Part shown: positions 1 to 11,192 of the stretch, one piece after another
Numbering within the stretch: position 1 is the first letter of the stretch
Layout of the letters: every line of letters begins with the position of its first letter
Source of the DNA: Marsupella aquatica
Taxonomy: Eukaryota > Marchantiophyta
Reading direction: 5' to 3'
Length of the DNA: 64,000 nt
Assembly (NCBI GenBank): GCA_973895155.1
Contig: OZ316895.1
Span: forward strand, 14,446,001-14,510,000
The notes under the pieces: generated by a model
What the model saw: the letters and a program-made list of their open reading frames with translations, nothing else
Told to the model about the DNA's origin: nothing
Database searches by the model: none
Made by a program: the position numbers and the translations under genes

Positions 1-334
1 GGAAAGACAAACATTAAAGATGCAAGCCCGCTAATAGTGCATTCTGACCAGCCTCTAAGCATTCGCGGGCGGGAAGTACTTCTGAAACTTTGAACTTTGA
101 GAGATCTTCCAGTGGTTGTTACAAATATCTCAAAAGTGGTGTGCCCCGCCCCTCCCCCTCCTCCTCCCCCCCCCCCCCCCATCCCCGGCCCGCGCCCCAA
201 CTCAACCCCCAACCCAATCCCTCCCTCTCTGCTGACAAGCTGCCCAATAACAGGCGACTGTGGGGCCCCTCAAGAATGCACTGACCAAACGACTACAGCC
301 CAAGTTGTGGCCTTGGAGAAGGAGCTTATCAGTG

Positions 335-416
335 GCCTGAGGGGCAATTCACTAATTCCTTCCAAAAAACAATCAGAGTGAACCTGAGGGACAATTCACT
401 AATTCCTTCCACAAAA
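335..416. repeat. Short direct duplication in an eIF2A intron
   Basis: Two near-identical copies of about 33 bp (335-368 and 383-416) share the core CAATTCACTAATTCCTTCCA. They lie in the intron that crosses the left edge. Just beyond, 130-185 is an extremely C-rich tract (poly-G on the gene strand) that may be a hard-to-sequence homopolymer. Confidence 0.8.
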
Positions 417-424
417 TTACTAAC

Positions 425-1801
425 CTTTTTTTCAGGGACATAGGCAGCTAGATATTTGGGGGGAGCAGAAGCAAGTTGGACCCCTTCTATGTCAGGCAAC
501 CGCAATTTGTCGACTATGCCTTTCTTGAAGTCAGTCCCATCATACAGATGGACTTCGTTGGTCACCAGACGGCACGCCACTGCTTCATCTTCACTGAACT
601 GTATGGCTGGCCTGGAAATGTAATCACAGAATCTTAGCTGTGTGCTTCCTCTGCCTCTGGACTAGTTAGTGGGTCGGATAATTCTCAAGGTAAGCAAAAT
701 GTGAAAGAAACGATAAATTCAAGTGTCTATGTACAGCAACATTTAAGATGTCTGTAACGGGGAAAAAGGGCGAGCGTCCAGATGGGAAAACATTTTTCAA
801 ATTTGAAACAACTTTAGAAGGTTTCCGGAACGACTGACCAGTTGGCCTTGGAGGCCGTCTTTTGAAACAATTGAAAACACATTTCTCCAGTCGTAGAATT
901 CCACAATGTAAGATTCTTCTGCTGTCCAATTGGCTTCTGGAAGGTTTGAAGATAAGTGCCGCGCGGAGTGAACGAGGTTGCAGTTGCACCTGAGATAGGT
1001 AAAGACAGAATTTCCTTCCCACTGCTGGCATCATATATCACCACCGCATCCGTTGTTGTCACTGCCAACTTGCTACCATCTGGGCTAAACCGTGCGGCTG
1101 TGCAGGAGACCCTTCATACACAAATTTGACTTGCCATTTAGTACTTTCCTGGTGCACCCACGAGAACGCTGTACAATTTTAAGCAAGAAGAAGAATTTTA
1201 AGCAAGAAGAAGAATTTTAAGCAAGAAGAAGAATTTTAAGCAAGAAGAAGAGCTTCTTCACCAGAAGGCAAATATCACAAAAAGAGAAGAGCTCTACAGT
1301 CCACTGTGTAAATTCCCTAACAGAAGTATTTCAATGCACATCTTAGAAAGAGAGCAGCACTCAACTTATCAAGTTTTTTCTGAAACCCATCTTCAAAAGG
1401 AAGCCCAACCAGCAGTGACAATCCTTCTGCTCCCCTTACTGAGTACCAACATGAAATCCTCAATCAGTCAGTAGGCTCGAACATAAATGTGGAAGCGAAA
1501 ATGGAGGACTGCCGTTGCATTGTTGGGTTCTACTGCATCAATCAGATCATTCACCCTATTCAACCAGCTTCAAAATGGCCTAATTCTCCATGTGCTCATA
1601 TCCTCAGCAGAGTGCACGCTGTCTGTTGACGTAATGTATATATTCAAATTCTCCTCAGTTTGTTTTTATTGCTCTTGATTTAGTCCATAACGTTCACAAC
1701 AGAAGCCGAAAAACAGGGATACTAGCACATTCCTTCAGCAGCAAAGACAGGATATGGAAATTACCGAATAAATTGAGAGGAGGAGGCGATGAAGCAGCCA
1801 T
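425..1801 (-). CDS. eIF2A: eIF2A, translation initiation factor 2A (5' part; gene continues off the left edge)
   Basis: Four coding exons read on the minus strand: 1801-1765 (start ATG at 1801), 1438-1366, 1111-839 and 611-425. All have GT-AG borders and phases that join without a break, giving 190 codons so far. The protein starts MAASSPPPLNLFVRG, runs through RFSPDGSKLAV (a WD-type blade) and LCFQLFQ-like text (here MCFQLFQKTASKANW), then EVHLYDG and YVPEKK at the last donor. This order matches the N-terminal beta-propeller of eIF2A, which binds the 40S subunit and promotes Met-tRNAi delivery in a GTP-independent way. The C-terminal half is not in the window: nothing in 1-424 looks like the next exon, so an intron crosses the edge. 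Intron 2 holds a perfect minisatellite. Family assignment is firm; exon 1 (37 nt) rests on phase and motif fit. Confidence 0.9.
1175..1250. repeat. Perfect 19-bp x 4 minisatellite in eIF2A intron 2
   Basis: The unit AATTTTAAGCAAGAAGAAG is repeated four times without a mismatch (1175-1193, 1194-1212, 1213-1231, 1232-1250). It lies between coding exons 2 and 3 of eIF2A, so copy-number change would not alter the protein. Confidence 0.95.
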
Positions 1802-1994
1802 CGCGAGCCGCCTCTGAGCTACTTTCTGCTTCAAGACCGAAATTGAGAAGGGCAGACGAGAAGACCGAAAAACCCCGTCACCAGAGTTTATGGGTATGTC
1901 TTTGTCCTACTGGAGTTCGACCCTCCTTTTAAATGGATGCCCCAGAAATGTGAATGTATCCCAACGGCCCTCAAACTGGGTTAGCTCCTCTCGT

Positions 1995-3195
1995 GGTACA
2001 GTGGGTCTATTTGGTAGGGTTTAGCGGAGGTTGTGGCGAGCGTCCGTTCACTTCATCTCCTCGTCCCCCTTTTAGCTCCTCTTCCCATGTACTGTACAAG
2101 ACTAGAGCAAGGCCCTTGTGAAGCCTCTAGAGTCTAACTGCTTGAGTCACTAACTTTTGGGTGCGGGAATGGGGACAAATTATAAATGACTATGAATAAT
2201 AAATAGTCTTTTTCTTACAGGTTTTTTTAGTAATTACCTTACATTTAAGCTGTGGGCATGCTAGTGGCTATTAATTTTGTATATGTGTGTCTAGGTGGGG
2301 AGCTTAACTCCCCTTGTGGTAGGTCTAGTTTGGTAGGGTTTAGCAGAGGTTCTGGTGCACGTCCCTTCAATTCATCTCCTCGTCCTCCTTTAGCTCCTCT
2401 TCTCATGTACAAGACTACAGCAAGACCCTAGTGAGCCCACTATGACCTAGGTCTAGAGTGAAGCCTCTAGACTGTAACTCTATTTCAGTCACTAACTTTG
2501 GGGGTGTGGGAATGGGGACAAATTATAAATGACTGTGAATAATAAATAATCTTTGTCTTGCAGATTTTGTTTTGTAATCTCCTTACATTTAAACTGCTTG
2601 TGGCTATTAATTTTGCATATGCGTGGTTACCTAGGGGTCTTAAACAGCCACTAGCCATATAAAAGAGTGAAGTGTCTCCCTTTTTCACTTTCCTCAGTTT
2701 CCTCTCATTCATTGCTTCCTCCCACATTGCTCCACAAATTCAGGAAATGATATTATTTATGGTTTGTTGTCATGGCTAGCAACTCTATTTCGCTACCAAC
2801 TCGAGGGGATTCATGATAACCTTACATTTAAGCTGCTAGTGGCTATTAATTTTGTTATATGTGTGTTTACGTAGGGGGCTTAAACTGACACTAGCCACAT
2901 AAAAGAGAGAAAGTGTCCAATCCTCCAATACTTCTCCCTTTCTCACTTTCCTCTCAATAGTCTCCTCTTTCCATATTGCACCTTCATTCCGTATTGCACC
3001 TTCAGGAACCCTTGCACAAATTCAGGCCAAGGATACTCTTTTATTGTTGTTGTCATGGCTAGTGGCGGCCTCTTGTGGCAGGTCTAGTTTGGGAGGGTTT
3101 AGCGGAGGTTCTGGCGGGCGTCCGTTCACTTCATCTCCTCGTCCTCCGTTCAGCTCCACTTCCCAAGTACTGTACAACAACCACTACTACTACTA
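1995..3195. repeat. Degenerate tandem repeat with three TATA-like modules
   Basis: A segment containing TTTAGCGGAGGTTCTGG, then CTTCATCTCCTCGTCC, occurs three times (about 2010, 2325 and 3083). A second segment with CTAGTGGCTATTAATTTTG also occurs three times (about 2260, 2595 and 2828). The order shows an ancestral unit of roughly 300-500 bp duplicated in tandem, then truncated and mutated. Copies two and three carry a TATAAAAG/CATAAAAG box (about 2658 and 2900) followed by a CT-rich stretch and GCTCCACAAATTCAGG-like text. The region is the intergenic spacer between the divergent eIF2A and HOS1 genes; no gene is seen in it. Confidence 0.75.
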
Positions 3196-3521
3196 CAGCA
3201 AGACCCTACTACTGTAGTGAGCCTGAGCATCGACCCGCAAGGGGCTCAAGCAAGGGTCTGAGCAAGGCGCAGGCGCTGGAATGCCGGATGGGAGCGAGGC
3301 ACACAGTCAAGTGGTCAGTCATGCGCTTGTGCATCGAGAGAACATCGAGGGTCATCATGTAATTTACACTTCGGCACCCGGCATTGATTGGTTTCTCGCG
3401 CACCAACACTCTCCGCCAAAACAGCTCCCCCTCCCATTCAAACCTCTCGTCGTCGAGAGAACCGGAGATCGCCTTCGGCTCCTGCTTTTGTATCGTAAAG
3501 TACTCTTTCCTTCGTTTCTCC

Positions 3522-3583
3522 TTTCCTTTCCCTTCCCTTCCCTTCCCTTCCCTTCCCTTCCCTTCCCTTCCCTTCCCTCCTTC
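3522..3583. repeat. (CCCTT)n microsatellite in the HOS1 upstream region
   Basis: About eleven tandem CCCTT pentamers. The tract lies about 0.9 kb before the HOS1 start codon, probably in the promoter or a 5' UTR intron. I see no coding feature in 3195-4389 apart from this. Confidence 0.9.
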
Positions 3584-4389
3584 CAGTCTGGGAGTATTTT
3601 TCTCCGGCCCGGACGGGAGGAGGAGGACTTGCTGATGATCAAGCGAAGGCGTCGTCTCTCTTCACGGTGGTCCTAGAGGATCCTTCTTGCTTTGTTTTGC
3701 CTCGAAAAGGAATGTGGATGACCATTTGCGGAGGGAGGGATTTGGATTTATGCGGTGAGGACTACTTTCACGGTACTGTGAAGGGCTTGCTTGCCCGTGG
3801 AGTTCCTTCTTTGGTATCTCGTGCAGCGAGGCATACTTTGGCGAGAACATCTTGCCCGTGACCTCGGGGAAAGGTATTGTGTTATAATCTCCGCCCGGTT
3901 TCTAGGCTCGGTTTCTTCAAGAAGGTTTTACTTTCTCGCGGACGGAGCCTCCAGGACTGAACTGTAGCTGGCAGGCAGGGTTTAGTGGAGACGAGAAGAC
4001 GGGAAATGTCTACAGGAAGGAAGGCTCTACTGTACTGCAGATTGGCAGCACGAGTAGATTGATGCTGATGTTTTCGGCGGATTATACACGCTGGTGATTT
4101 CAGAGAGGAGCAACTGAGCAGCTGTTGATTTTTAGGAATGCTCAAGACTGGGCAGCCAAGGTGAGCAAAAGAAAGAGATGCGTTCTTCCGTTTTAATTTC
4201 CTGCTCGTTAGCGAGGATGAGAATTGGAGGAATACACACTGTTGACTCAGAACTGGAGATAGGCAGGGAGCGATAGTAAACAGGAGAAGTCTACTTCCTA
4301 TTTACAGTAGCTAGGTGGTGCCACATGAGTACGGTATTAGAGGGAAAGAGAAGTCCAGCGAAGGAGGACTTCCGTGCGAAGAGTGAACC

Positions 4390-4431
4390 ATGGGCAAGCT
4401 GACAGGCATGTTGGAAGGCTGGAATTCGTGA
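4390..4431 (+). promoter_or_regulatory. Upstream ORF before HOS1
   Basis: An ATG in a good context (ACCATGG) opens a 13-codon ORF, MGKLTGMLEGWNS, that stops 42 bases before the HOS1 ATG and is in frame with it. If the leader is unspliced here, this uORF could reduce HOS1 translation. No function is shown by sequence alone. Confidence 0.45.
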
Positions 4432-4473
4432 CGCGGGCCAGTGAAAGAGTGTTCGTCATTTTCTGGTGGAGCG

Positions 4474-7400
4474 ATGGACCGGCGGAAACAGGTTTGTTGC
4501 CCCTGTACCATCCTTCCTTCACATAAATATTTGAAAACTTCTGTTTAGTAACTTCATTAAGGAGTGATCTTCACCACTCAGCACTCCACGCAAAGCTTTG
4601 CTCGGGACCTCAAGAAAACGCAAAACAAATAAGCCACCACAAGTGTGATAATTTCAGAATTTTTGGCTCGTGCTGATATTGAATGAGCTTGTCTCTAGGA
4701 TGCATTGGAGCATTTGGTGACTGTAGAGCCGAGAGACCTATGCGTGGAAGCCAAAGTAGAGTACTGCCGTGCCACGCGGGACCTGCGGAGCTGTGGAAGG
4801 ACCGTGCAACATCTTCTAGTTTCTTGCGGCCATGCATGCCTTTGTGCGGAGTGTAGCCAGCGCTGCGATGTTTGCCCCATTTGCCGGGTGCCAGTCACAA
4901 AACCTGAGTCTTCTGTTCGCCTACGCCTCTACGACGAGCTTGTAGACGCAGGATTGCTTCCCCATGCTCCGGACGAGGATTTGAAGGAAAGGGAGAGAGA
5001 TGGTCAATTTCTGACAGTGGATGTCCGTCGACTGTGCTCCTTCTTCGATGTTGCCCTCGAAAACAATCTAGTTTCTTTGGTGTGCCACTGTATCCTTTAA
5101 CGCAATTTTAACTTGCCCTATTAAACTTGGGAAGCGGTAGATTTACTAACATTTTGCCCGTTTGAATTCTCCCTTAGCGTTTTGTAGTGTACTCTCTCTG
5201 GTTCATCATTTCTCAGTCACTTGGAGCCTAAAGTTTCTCTTCTGCAGAAAGAAAATTCTTTTCCCAAAACTGAGACACTGCATTGCCTTCTGGCTCATTG
5301 GAGTACTGAGCCTGATGACGTGCTGAGTCTATCTAGATGAACTGCTATGTCTCTACCTTCCCTGTTTTTATTGAGGAGGAAAATTGCACTGAGTTGGAAG
5401 TCCGAGTAATTCTGCGTTGGGGCTTTGTGCGGAGAGGCAGTCCTACGTACACTATTGCCGCGTGCTTGCGCAAATTTTGTTTTAGGTCGCCTGGGAAGGA
5501 ATGAGGGTAGACGCAACAATTGTTGGCTTCAGAATTCTCTTACCGGAAAGCTTTTGGGCGAGCTGTTTTTGGGTGCTTGTCTCATGCGCTCGTTCTAGTG
5601 GTACTTTCATGTATCTGATCTGAGTCCGGGAGGGAAAACCTTAACCTTCCGTATCAGATGTGTCAGAGGTTTGCATGGATGAAGGTGCTGTATCAAGTGA
5701 TCCACTCATGTCCATGTTACTAGATGGCGATGTGGTGAAGGATTGGTGCAAACGGACAACCATCAACATCGTACGAAGTCTGCGGGACATTTGTATCCTA
5801 ATCACTCTGCAATAATATGCATTAGGAAAATGTTGGTTACATGTCAAGAAAGGATTGTTTCCATTTGTCATAATTCAACTCTCTCCGTCACGGGTCGATG
5901 CATACAGTTTTCACAGAGAAGATCAAGCAGGTTGAAAGAGCTGGACGATGTTATTGTTTGTCTCTTCATTTTGAGTCTCTTCCACGACCTATTTCAGCTC
6001 TTTGGCATGTTTCAGTTAGATCTGCAGTATAATAACGTCCACGCGGGGCCTGCATGACATCATTGAAACTTTTTCAGTTTGATCCATATCTCACATAAGT
6101 CTTGAGCACTCTGGCATGGCAATCAGTACGTTGTTCGCTCCTTCATTATCGCACTCCAGACAATCTAGGATTAAAGCAAATTCAAAATAAAGCAGATGTG
6201 ATGCATAAGAGTTTAAGGAAGCTGGAGGGAGTCCAATACGTCCTGGAAGCCTTGGAAGCACCTGTCGTAGATCAACTTTCTACATCGTTGCTCGAAGTCC
6301 GAAATCTGCTAGAGGGTGTACGCAAAGTCTCACAGGTGTGCTACCTCTTAAATTTTTCGTGCAAGTTCTTGATGAGATTAGATCTGAGATTGTAAGTAAG
6401 CTAGCAGGTTTTTGCCTGAACCGTTTCGACAGTTTTTCAAAGCTCTTGTCGTATCTGTTTCGCTACTTGCTCTCAAGTTTTCGCAGATGTGATGTCAGTG
6501 TTGCACAGTACTACCTCAGTAGAAGGCTCAGATGACGTGCAGATTCCGTGTTGCACGAACTATATATGTCCCATATTAATGAGACATGGCCTTGCAGCAT
6601 CTGGAGGTCATGGCCTGGTGTACGAGGCATCGGTTCCTTGAGAGTTTACCTTCAAGGTTTGTGAGCACTGGCCAGTGGAGAACTGCAGTGAAGGAGAGGA
6701 AGACAGCTGCTCACGATAGAGCGTGGTCTGAGTATCCAAGGAATGTGGGACAAATGGCACCAAGACCACTTGCTACTCTCTTCATTGAGGATGCATTAGC
6801 GAACTTGGGCATCGCTAGAGATGAAGAAGAAGACTCTGGAAAGGACTATCTTGAATTGAATCGACTAAAGAAGGATTATCGGCATAGGCGAGATAGTGGG
6901 GGAGGATATCCATCCTTGAACGGCACCTCCAACGTCTATCCACCGGAAAATGTGCGTGCAACTGTGGATCTGCTCTTTCTGGAGGGGAGCTCCGAACTTA
7001 TTCTTGCAAAGAAAGCGATCGTATCCTTTTGATCGGAGAAATTGTACAGTACTGATGAGGCTTTCTTCCACGCTTACGCACATGCCAAGCCAGTTTTGTG
7101 AATGTTTGGATATCTTTGACTAATATGGGGAACAGTTGGTATCCTTAATATGTCTTCAGTTCTTGTATTATTTGTTTGATCGACACTGGACCCTTCATGA
7201 TACAAGTTGGAGGAATCTTGTGGATGACTATGTGGGTACATTCGGCATTGGGAGGCCATTTATGCTCGAATCTCTTATTTTCTATCTTTTGGATGATAAC
7301 AGTGACCAGGCTCTCGAGGTATGACTTGAATCGTGAAAGATTTTGTAGACTTCAGCATGGATGGACTGGTATTCTAATTGTGGGCCCTGGGATTCTCAGA

Positions 7401-9036
7401 CAATTTATTTATGGATTTTTGACGCTAGGTTTTGTTGTTTTATCTCTTCTCGTTAAACTTTTGTACAAGTTTGAAAGTCATTGAGTCATTAAAGTATACG
7501 GCATCTGGCAAATTCCGAAATGCCATTATTCTAGTAGAGATGTTAGGATTCAGTGGAATTGAACATGTCGGCGTCTGTGATTTTGACTTGAGCAGGAAGC
7601 ATCCCGGTTACTGCCAGAAATAGTTAGCCCAAACATTCATCCGAAAATCCCACATGTGTTACTTGAACGAGGGATGCCGGATGTAGCTCTGTCAGTTTTA
7701 CGGAGTAGTGGACGTGATTGGCATGTTGGGAAAGGAGCCAAACACGGCCAAGCAGGTGAAATGCCCCTTTCAGAAGCAATCACGGCAGTCAGAGTACGCC
7801 TGGAATGTGGGCTCTTGACTGAAGCTTATCTATACCAAAGAGCTCACTGGTCGAGGGTCAAGGCTGACGACGCAAGACGGCGTGGTAGCAAGATCAGGAA
7901 ACAGGATATAGAGGATTTGGAGGAGCTTAGAAATTGGTCACTTGAGTTGGAGACATTGGTTGGAGAGATCTGCTGGTTCAGCATCCGAAACAATATGTTG
8001 AGAGAGATGACAGGGTTGCCGTGGTTATCGGATGAAGAGAAAGTTGTCAAGAAGTACCTCCTTGACCAAGCTGTCCAAGATCCATCTTCCAGTGCTGGAA
8101 ATTTCTTGGTTACGTTTTATCTCGAGGTTATTTTCAGGACCAGCGCCTTTGTAATCTTACTGAAGGAAGATTTCTTGAAACGAGGACAGCGTTAGGCAGA
8201 CGATCGATTCCGTGCTTCATTTTGTATACTAGAGTGGATTTGCTGGAATTCTTGTTTATTTATCATTAGATCACTTTGAAATCACTTTCGAATCTCAACC
8301 ATATTGACTGCTTGCAGAGATGCCGGTATGTGGAAGCATACTTGGTGCACAAGAGGTTGTGTGATCTGGAGCAGCAATACATAGGATGTAGCAGAGACGA
8401 AGGAAAGCGTGTCCGATGTCAAACAGCATGTGCCCATCGAACCAGGATCACGGTGAGTCCTGTTAGGATGTTAGGATGTTAGGATTGCCAATGATTAGGA
8501 TGTTAGGATCACGGTGATTGCCAATGATTCTAGGTCGTATTTAGCTGCTTCTCTACTGGCTGAAGAAAGATAGGTCTAGGTTGTTGGGGTCACTAGCTTG
8601 TCTTGTTTAGAGGTGCCTTTGGTTTATGAGGACGGGCTGCAATTCACCTGAAGAATGTTCGGAAGTGGATACTTAACTATGGGGGACTGCTTGTATGTAA
8701 GTACAGGAAGCATGCGTTGATCTCCTGCCACAAATTCAACAGCAGCAGTTGAGGAGTGGTGGCTATTCCGACCCAGCTTTTACCGAGAACAAAGTGACAT
8801 CCTCTGCTGACCAGATGGAGGTTGATAAAGTTGATTATTTAGGTTCACCTGCACATGTTGCCAACAATGTCATGGCATCTCCCCTACTTCAGGCCTCTTC
8901 TTATAAGCAGTTTGCTCGCACTTCTCACAACCGGCAAGAGGGCCTTCCTTCTACGTCTGGCTGGGGTGATTATCTCCCACCTTCCATCCTGCACGGAAGA
9001 GGAGTGTTTAGATCTTCGACTCCTGTGACTCCCTGA
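4474..9036 (+). CDS. HOS1: HOS1-type E3 ubiquitin ligase / ELYS-like nuclear pore protein
   Basis: Nine coding exons join in phase: 4474-4491, 4699-5089, 5658-5792, 6160-6335, 6598-7020, 7160-7318, 7596-8126, 8318-8452, 8707-9036; 765 aa. Residues 38-69 form the divergent HOS1 RING (C38, C49, H51, C53, C55, C58, C62, C65, C68; text CDVCPICRVP). Then come CHYVSEVCMDE, YYLFDRHW, a YLLDDN helix and LPEIVSP, all landmarks of the HOS1/ELYS-like domain. In Arabidopsis, HOS1 ubiquitinates ICE1 and works at the nuclear pore in cold and flowering control; the same role here is inferred. The start was chosen because the frame upstream is closed and the 18-nt first exon splices to DALEHL, as in the family. 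The model is about 160 residues shorter than the Arabidopsis protein (927 aa, from memory), so a C-terminal exon may be missing. Confidence 0.95.
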
Positions 9037-9430
9037 CGTGTCAGGTTCTTCGTCCACTGGAAGTGCTTACCAGCTCTTGGCTTCCCCAGAGCAAATTGTA
9101 TGTCATATATAGTCTCCTCACTGAGCCAGCAGCACCCCAGTTGTTTCTTGGGGATGGTGCTACTCTGTGTCACAATTTCATGTCTGCAGTTTTCCACAGC
9201 TCTGAAATGCCACCTTAGAAGCAGATTATCAGGGAGCTTGTAGTATTCAGTTTTGTGGGGCTTAAGGCCAATGAATTTGGCACAGGTGTAAAGTAAACTT
9301 AGGGACTTCAGGGATACCCCACCCCAAGGGGCCAGTTTTGATAGATGAGGGACCTGATGGGCCATGGAGACACGACAAACGAGGGGGCAGAGTGAGTCAA
9401 TGGTCTCAACAAATTAATTTGATGCAAATG

Positions 9431-9715
9431 TTTTGAAGAACTCTGAAGTGGAGTTCCAACACATTTTTCTGGACCAGTATTCATTTCGAAGTGCGTCCTG
9501 GAATTGTATTTCTCGTTCAGGATCGTAATGGAGCAACTAACTTAAACGGGTTGCCGTTGTTCATTGAGAACTTGAAGTGGAGTTCCAAGACAGTTTTCTG
9601 GACCAGTAATTCATGTTGAAGTTCGTCCTTGAGTTGTCATTCTCGGTCAGGATTTTATGCATAATGGAGCAACTAAACTCCAACGAGTTGCAGTTCTTCA
9701 TCGAGAACTTGAGAT
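9431..9715. repeat. Two-copy tandem duplication of about 145 bp
   Basis: The words GAAGTGGAGTTCCAA, TTTTCTGGACCAGTA, TTCTCG(G/T)TCAGGAT and ATGGAGCAACTAA recur in the same order in 9431-9575 and 9576-9715. The copies have diverged. They sit downstream of HOS1 and no coding capacity is evident. The stretch 9037-9430 shows nothing recognisable. Confidence 0.85.
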
Positions 9716-9924
9716 GTGAAGGGGCCAGAATCAAGGCTCCCCTTTCTCCTTGATCCTTACCCTATTCCTTCTCCCATTGTGTTGGTCCCTCCCCGTTTCC
9801 TTTTTGCTTCCAAGTCTTTCTTTGGCACAACAAATGTCTACTTTTGTGAAAAGACGACCACCACCACCGAAACAAAAATCATGACTGCCAATCATAGTTT
9901 GTGGGTGTGAAAGTCTTGTCATTC

Positions 9925-10076
9925 TGGTTGGGTTGTCATTATTATTTTGATCATGATTGTTGATGACCAAAAAATGATTAAACTAAATAAACAAAAAGAG
10001 TTGGATTGTTATTATTATTTTGATCGTTATTGTTGATGACCACAAAGTGATTACACTAAATAAACAAAAAGAGTCT
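9925..10076. repeat. Two-copy tandem duplication of about 75 bp
   Basis: ATTATTATTTTGATC...GTTGATGACCA...ACTAAATAAACAAAAAGAG occurs at about 9936-10003 and again at 10011-10076 with few changes. AT-rich; no gene. Confidence 0.85.
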
Positions 10077-10436
10077 GTTAGTTCCAGGCAAACCTTCATC
10101 ATTCATTAGTTTTTACTCAATCACCACTCCTGATTTTCTCCGCAGCCTCCCACACCAATGTGCGTGAAGAGCTCTTTAGTTAGAGAGTTGGTTTATACAA
10201 ATATTCCTTTAGACAGATAGACCAATTCGAAAAGGGCATGAAAATTTTCATGCAACTTTGGCAAAAGATGTATCTTCTTAACAAAGCAGGAATGGTGCTG
10301 TTTTAGAAAAAAATTGCACTGAAGGAAAATCGAGCATGAAAAGTTTAGAAACAAGTAATTTTAATCTTTTCAGAAAGTTCATGTCCTTTGCGAACTGGAC
10401 ATAATATGCACATGAAAATTTACATAGTATGCACAT

Positions 10437-10617
10437 GAAAATTTAGGAAAATCAGAAATCAGTCTTGTACCCTGTTAACGAAAGGTAGCAAATTCATGCA
10501 CCACCCAAAGTTTACTAATCTATGAAATGTAAACCTATTCATAACATGGTGGTACAACATGAGTTTCCCACCTTTCTTTAACAGGGTACAATGATCTCTA
10601 ATTTTCTTAAATTTGTA
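10437..10617. mobile_element. MITE-like fold-back element
   Basis: Two arms of about 65-70 bp are imperfect reverse complements: 10437-10505 and 10545-10617. The best block is GTACCCTGTTAACGAAAGGT at 10467-10486, matched by its reverse complement at 10570-10589 with one mismatch. Pairing continues on both sides, and the inner loop carries a further GTTTAC/GTAAAC pair. There is no coding capacity. The form fits a MITE or other fold-back element. Target duplications were not resolved. Confidence 0.7.
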
Positions 10618-10713
10618 TAGGTTTGTAGAGTGAAGTCAATAGACCCTGACTCTAGAGCCTACCAAAATTTATGTGAATGAAAGTAAAAATTGGATATTAT
10701 GTTCATCCTTTTT

Positions 10714-10759
10714 ATTCATATTCAAATAATATGCATTTTTCAATTATTTGAATATGAAT
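10714..10759. repeat. Perfect 17-bp inverted repeat with 12-nt loop
   Basis: ATTCATATTCAAATAAT (10714-10730) is exactly reverse-complemented at 10743-10759. Single-stranded DNA or RNA here would form a strong AT-rich hairpin. It lies about 430 bp upstream of the eL24 start codon and may be a second small MITE or a remnant of one. Confidence 0.9.
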
Positions 10760-10858
10760 CAAAGTGCTTTGAATATGACCAAACGATATAAATAAAACTT
10801 CGACTGATGGTTAGGTGTGACCTAAGTTCTAAGTTTACGGCTAAATCACAATTTCCCC

Positions 10859-10867
10859 TATATAAGG
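10859..10867 (+). promoter_or_regulatory. Candidate TATA box upstream of eL24
   Basis: TATATAAGG lies 334 bp before the eL24 ATG and is followed by a CT-rich stretch, as in many plant ribosomal protein promoters. The distance implies a long leader or a leader intron, so assignment to this gene is tentative. The same module (TATAA, CT-rich block, GCTCCACAA) is seen in the repeat at 2.6-3.0 kb. Confidence 0.4.
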
Positions 10868-11192
10868 GGAAGTATCCAAGACCTCCCTCTTTTTTCACAT
10901 TTCAATCATTGTTCTCCTCTAGCATGCCAGTTTGCTCCACAATTTCAAAAAAAATCTCATTTTAATGGTAACTAAGGATAACGTCATTACCCGTAGCTTT
11001 TGAAGGACACTTGTGGTTTAACGAGAAACCCTAGTCAGTTGCTCCCGATTGTCTGGTTTTCCTTTCCACTCTCTGTTTGTTCGTCGTTGTGCCTCTTTTC
11101 TCGTTGCTGTCGACTAGACCTCTTCGACGTACCGGTCGATCGGCCGAGCTGCTGTCGCTGCATGCTCGGAGGAGTTACTGAGAGGTGCCGCC

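Noticed and set aside
90-284. A Pro-rich ORF over the C-rich tract at the left edge.
   Set aside because: Low-complexity artefact inside an eIF2A intron on the other strand.
3364-3676. Open frames across the CCCTT tract.
   Set aside because: They are open only because the pentamer repeat contains no stop codons in any frame.
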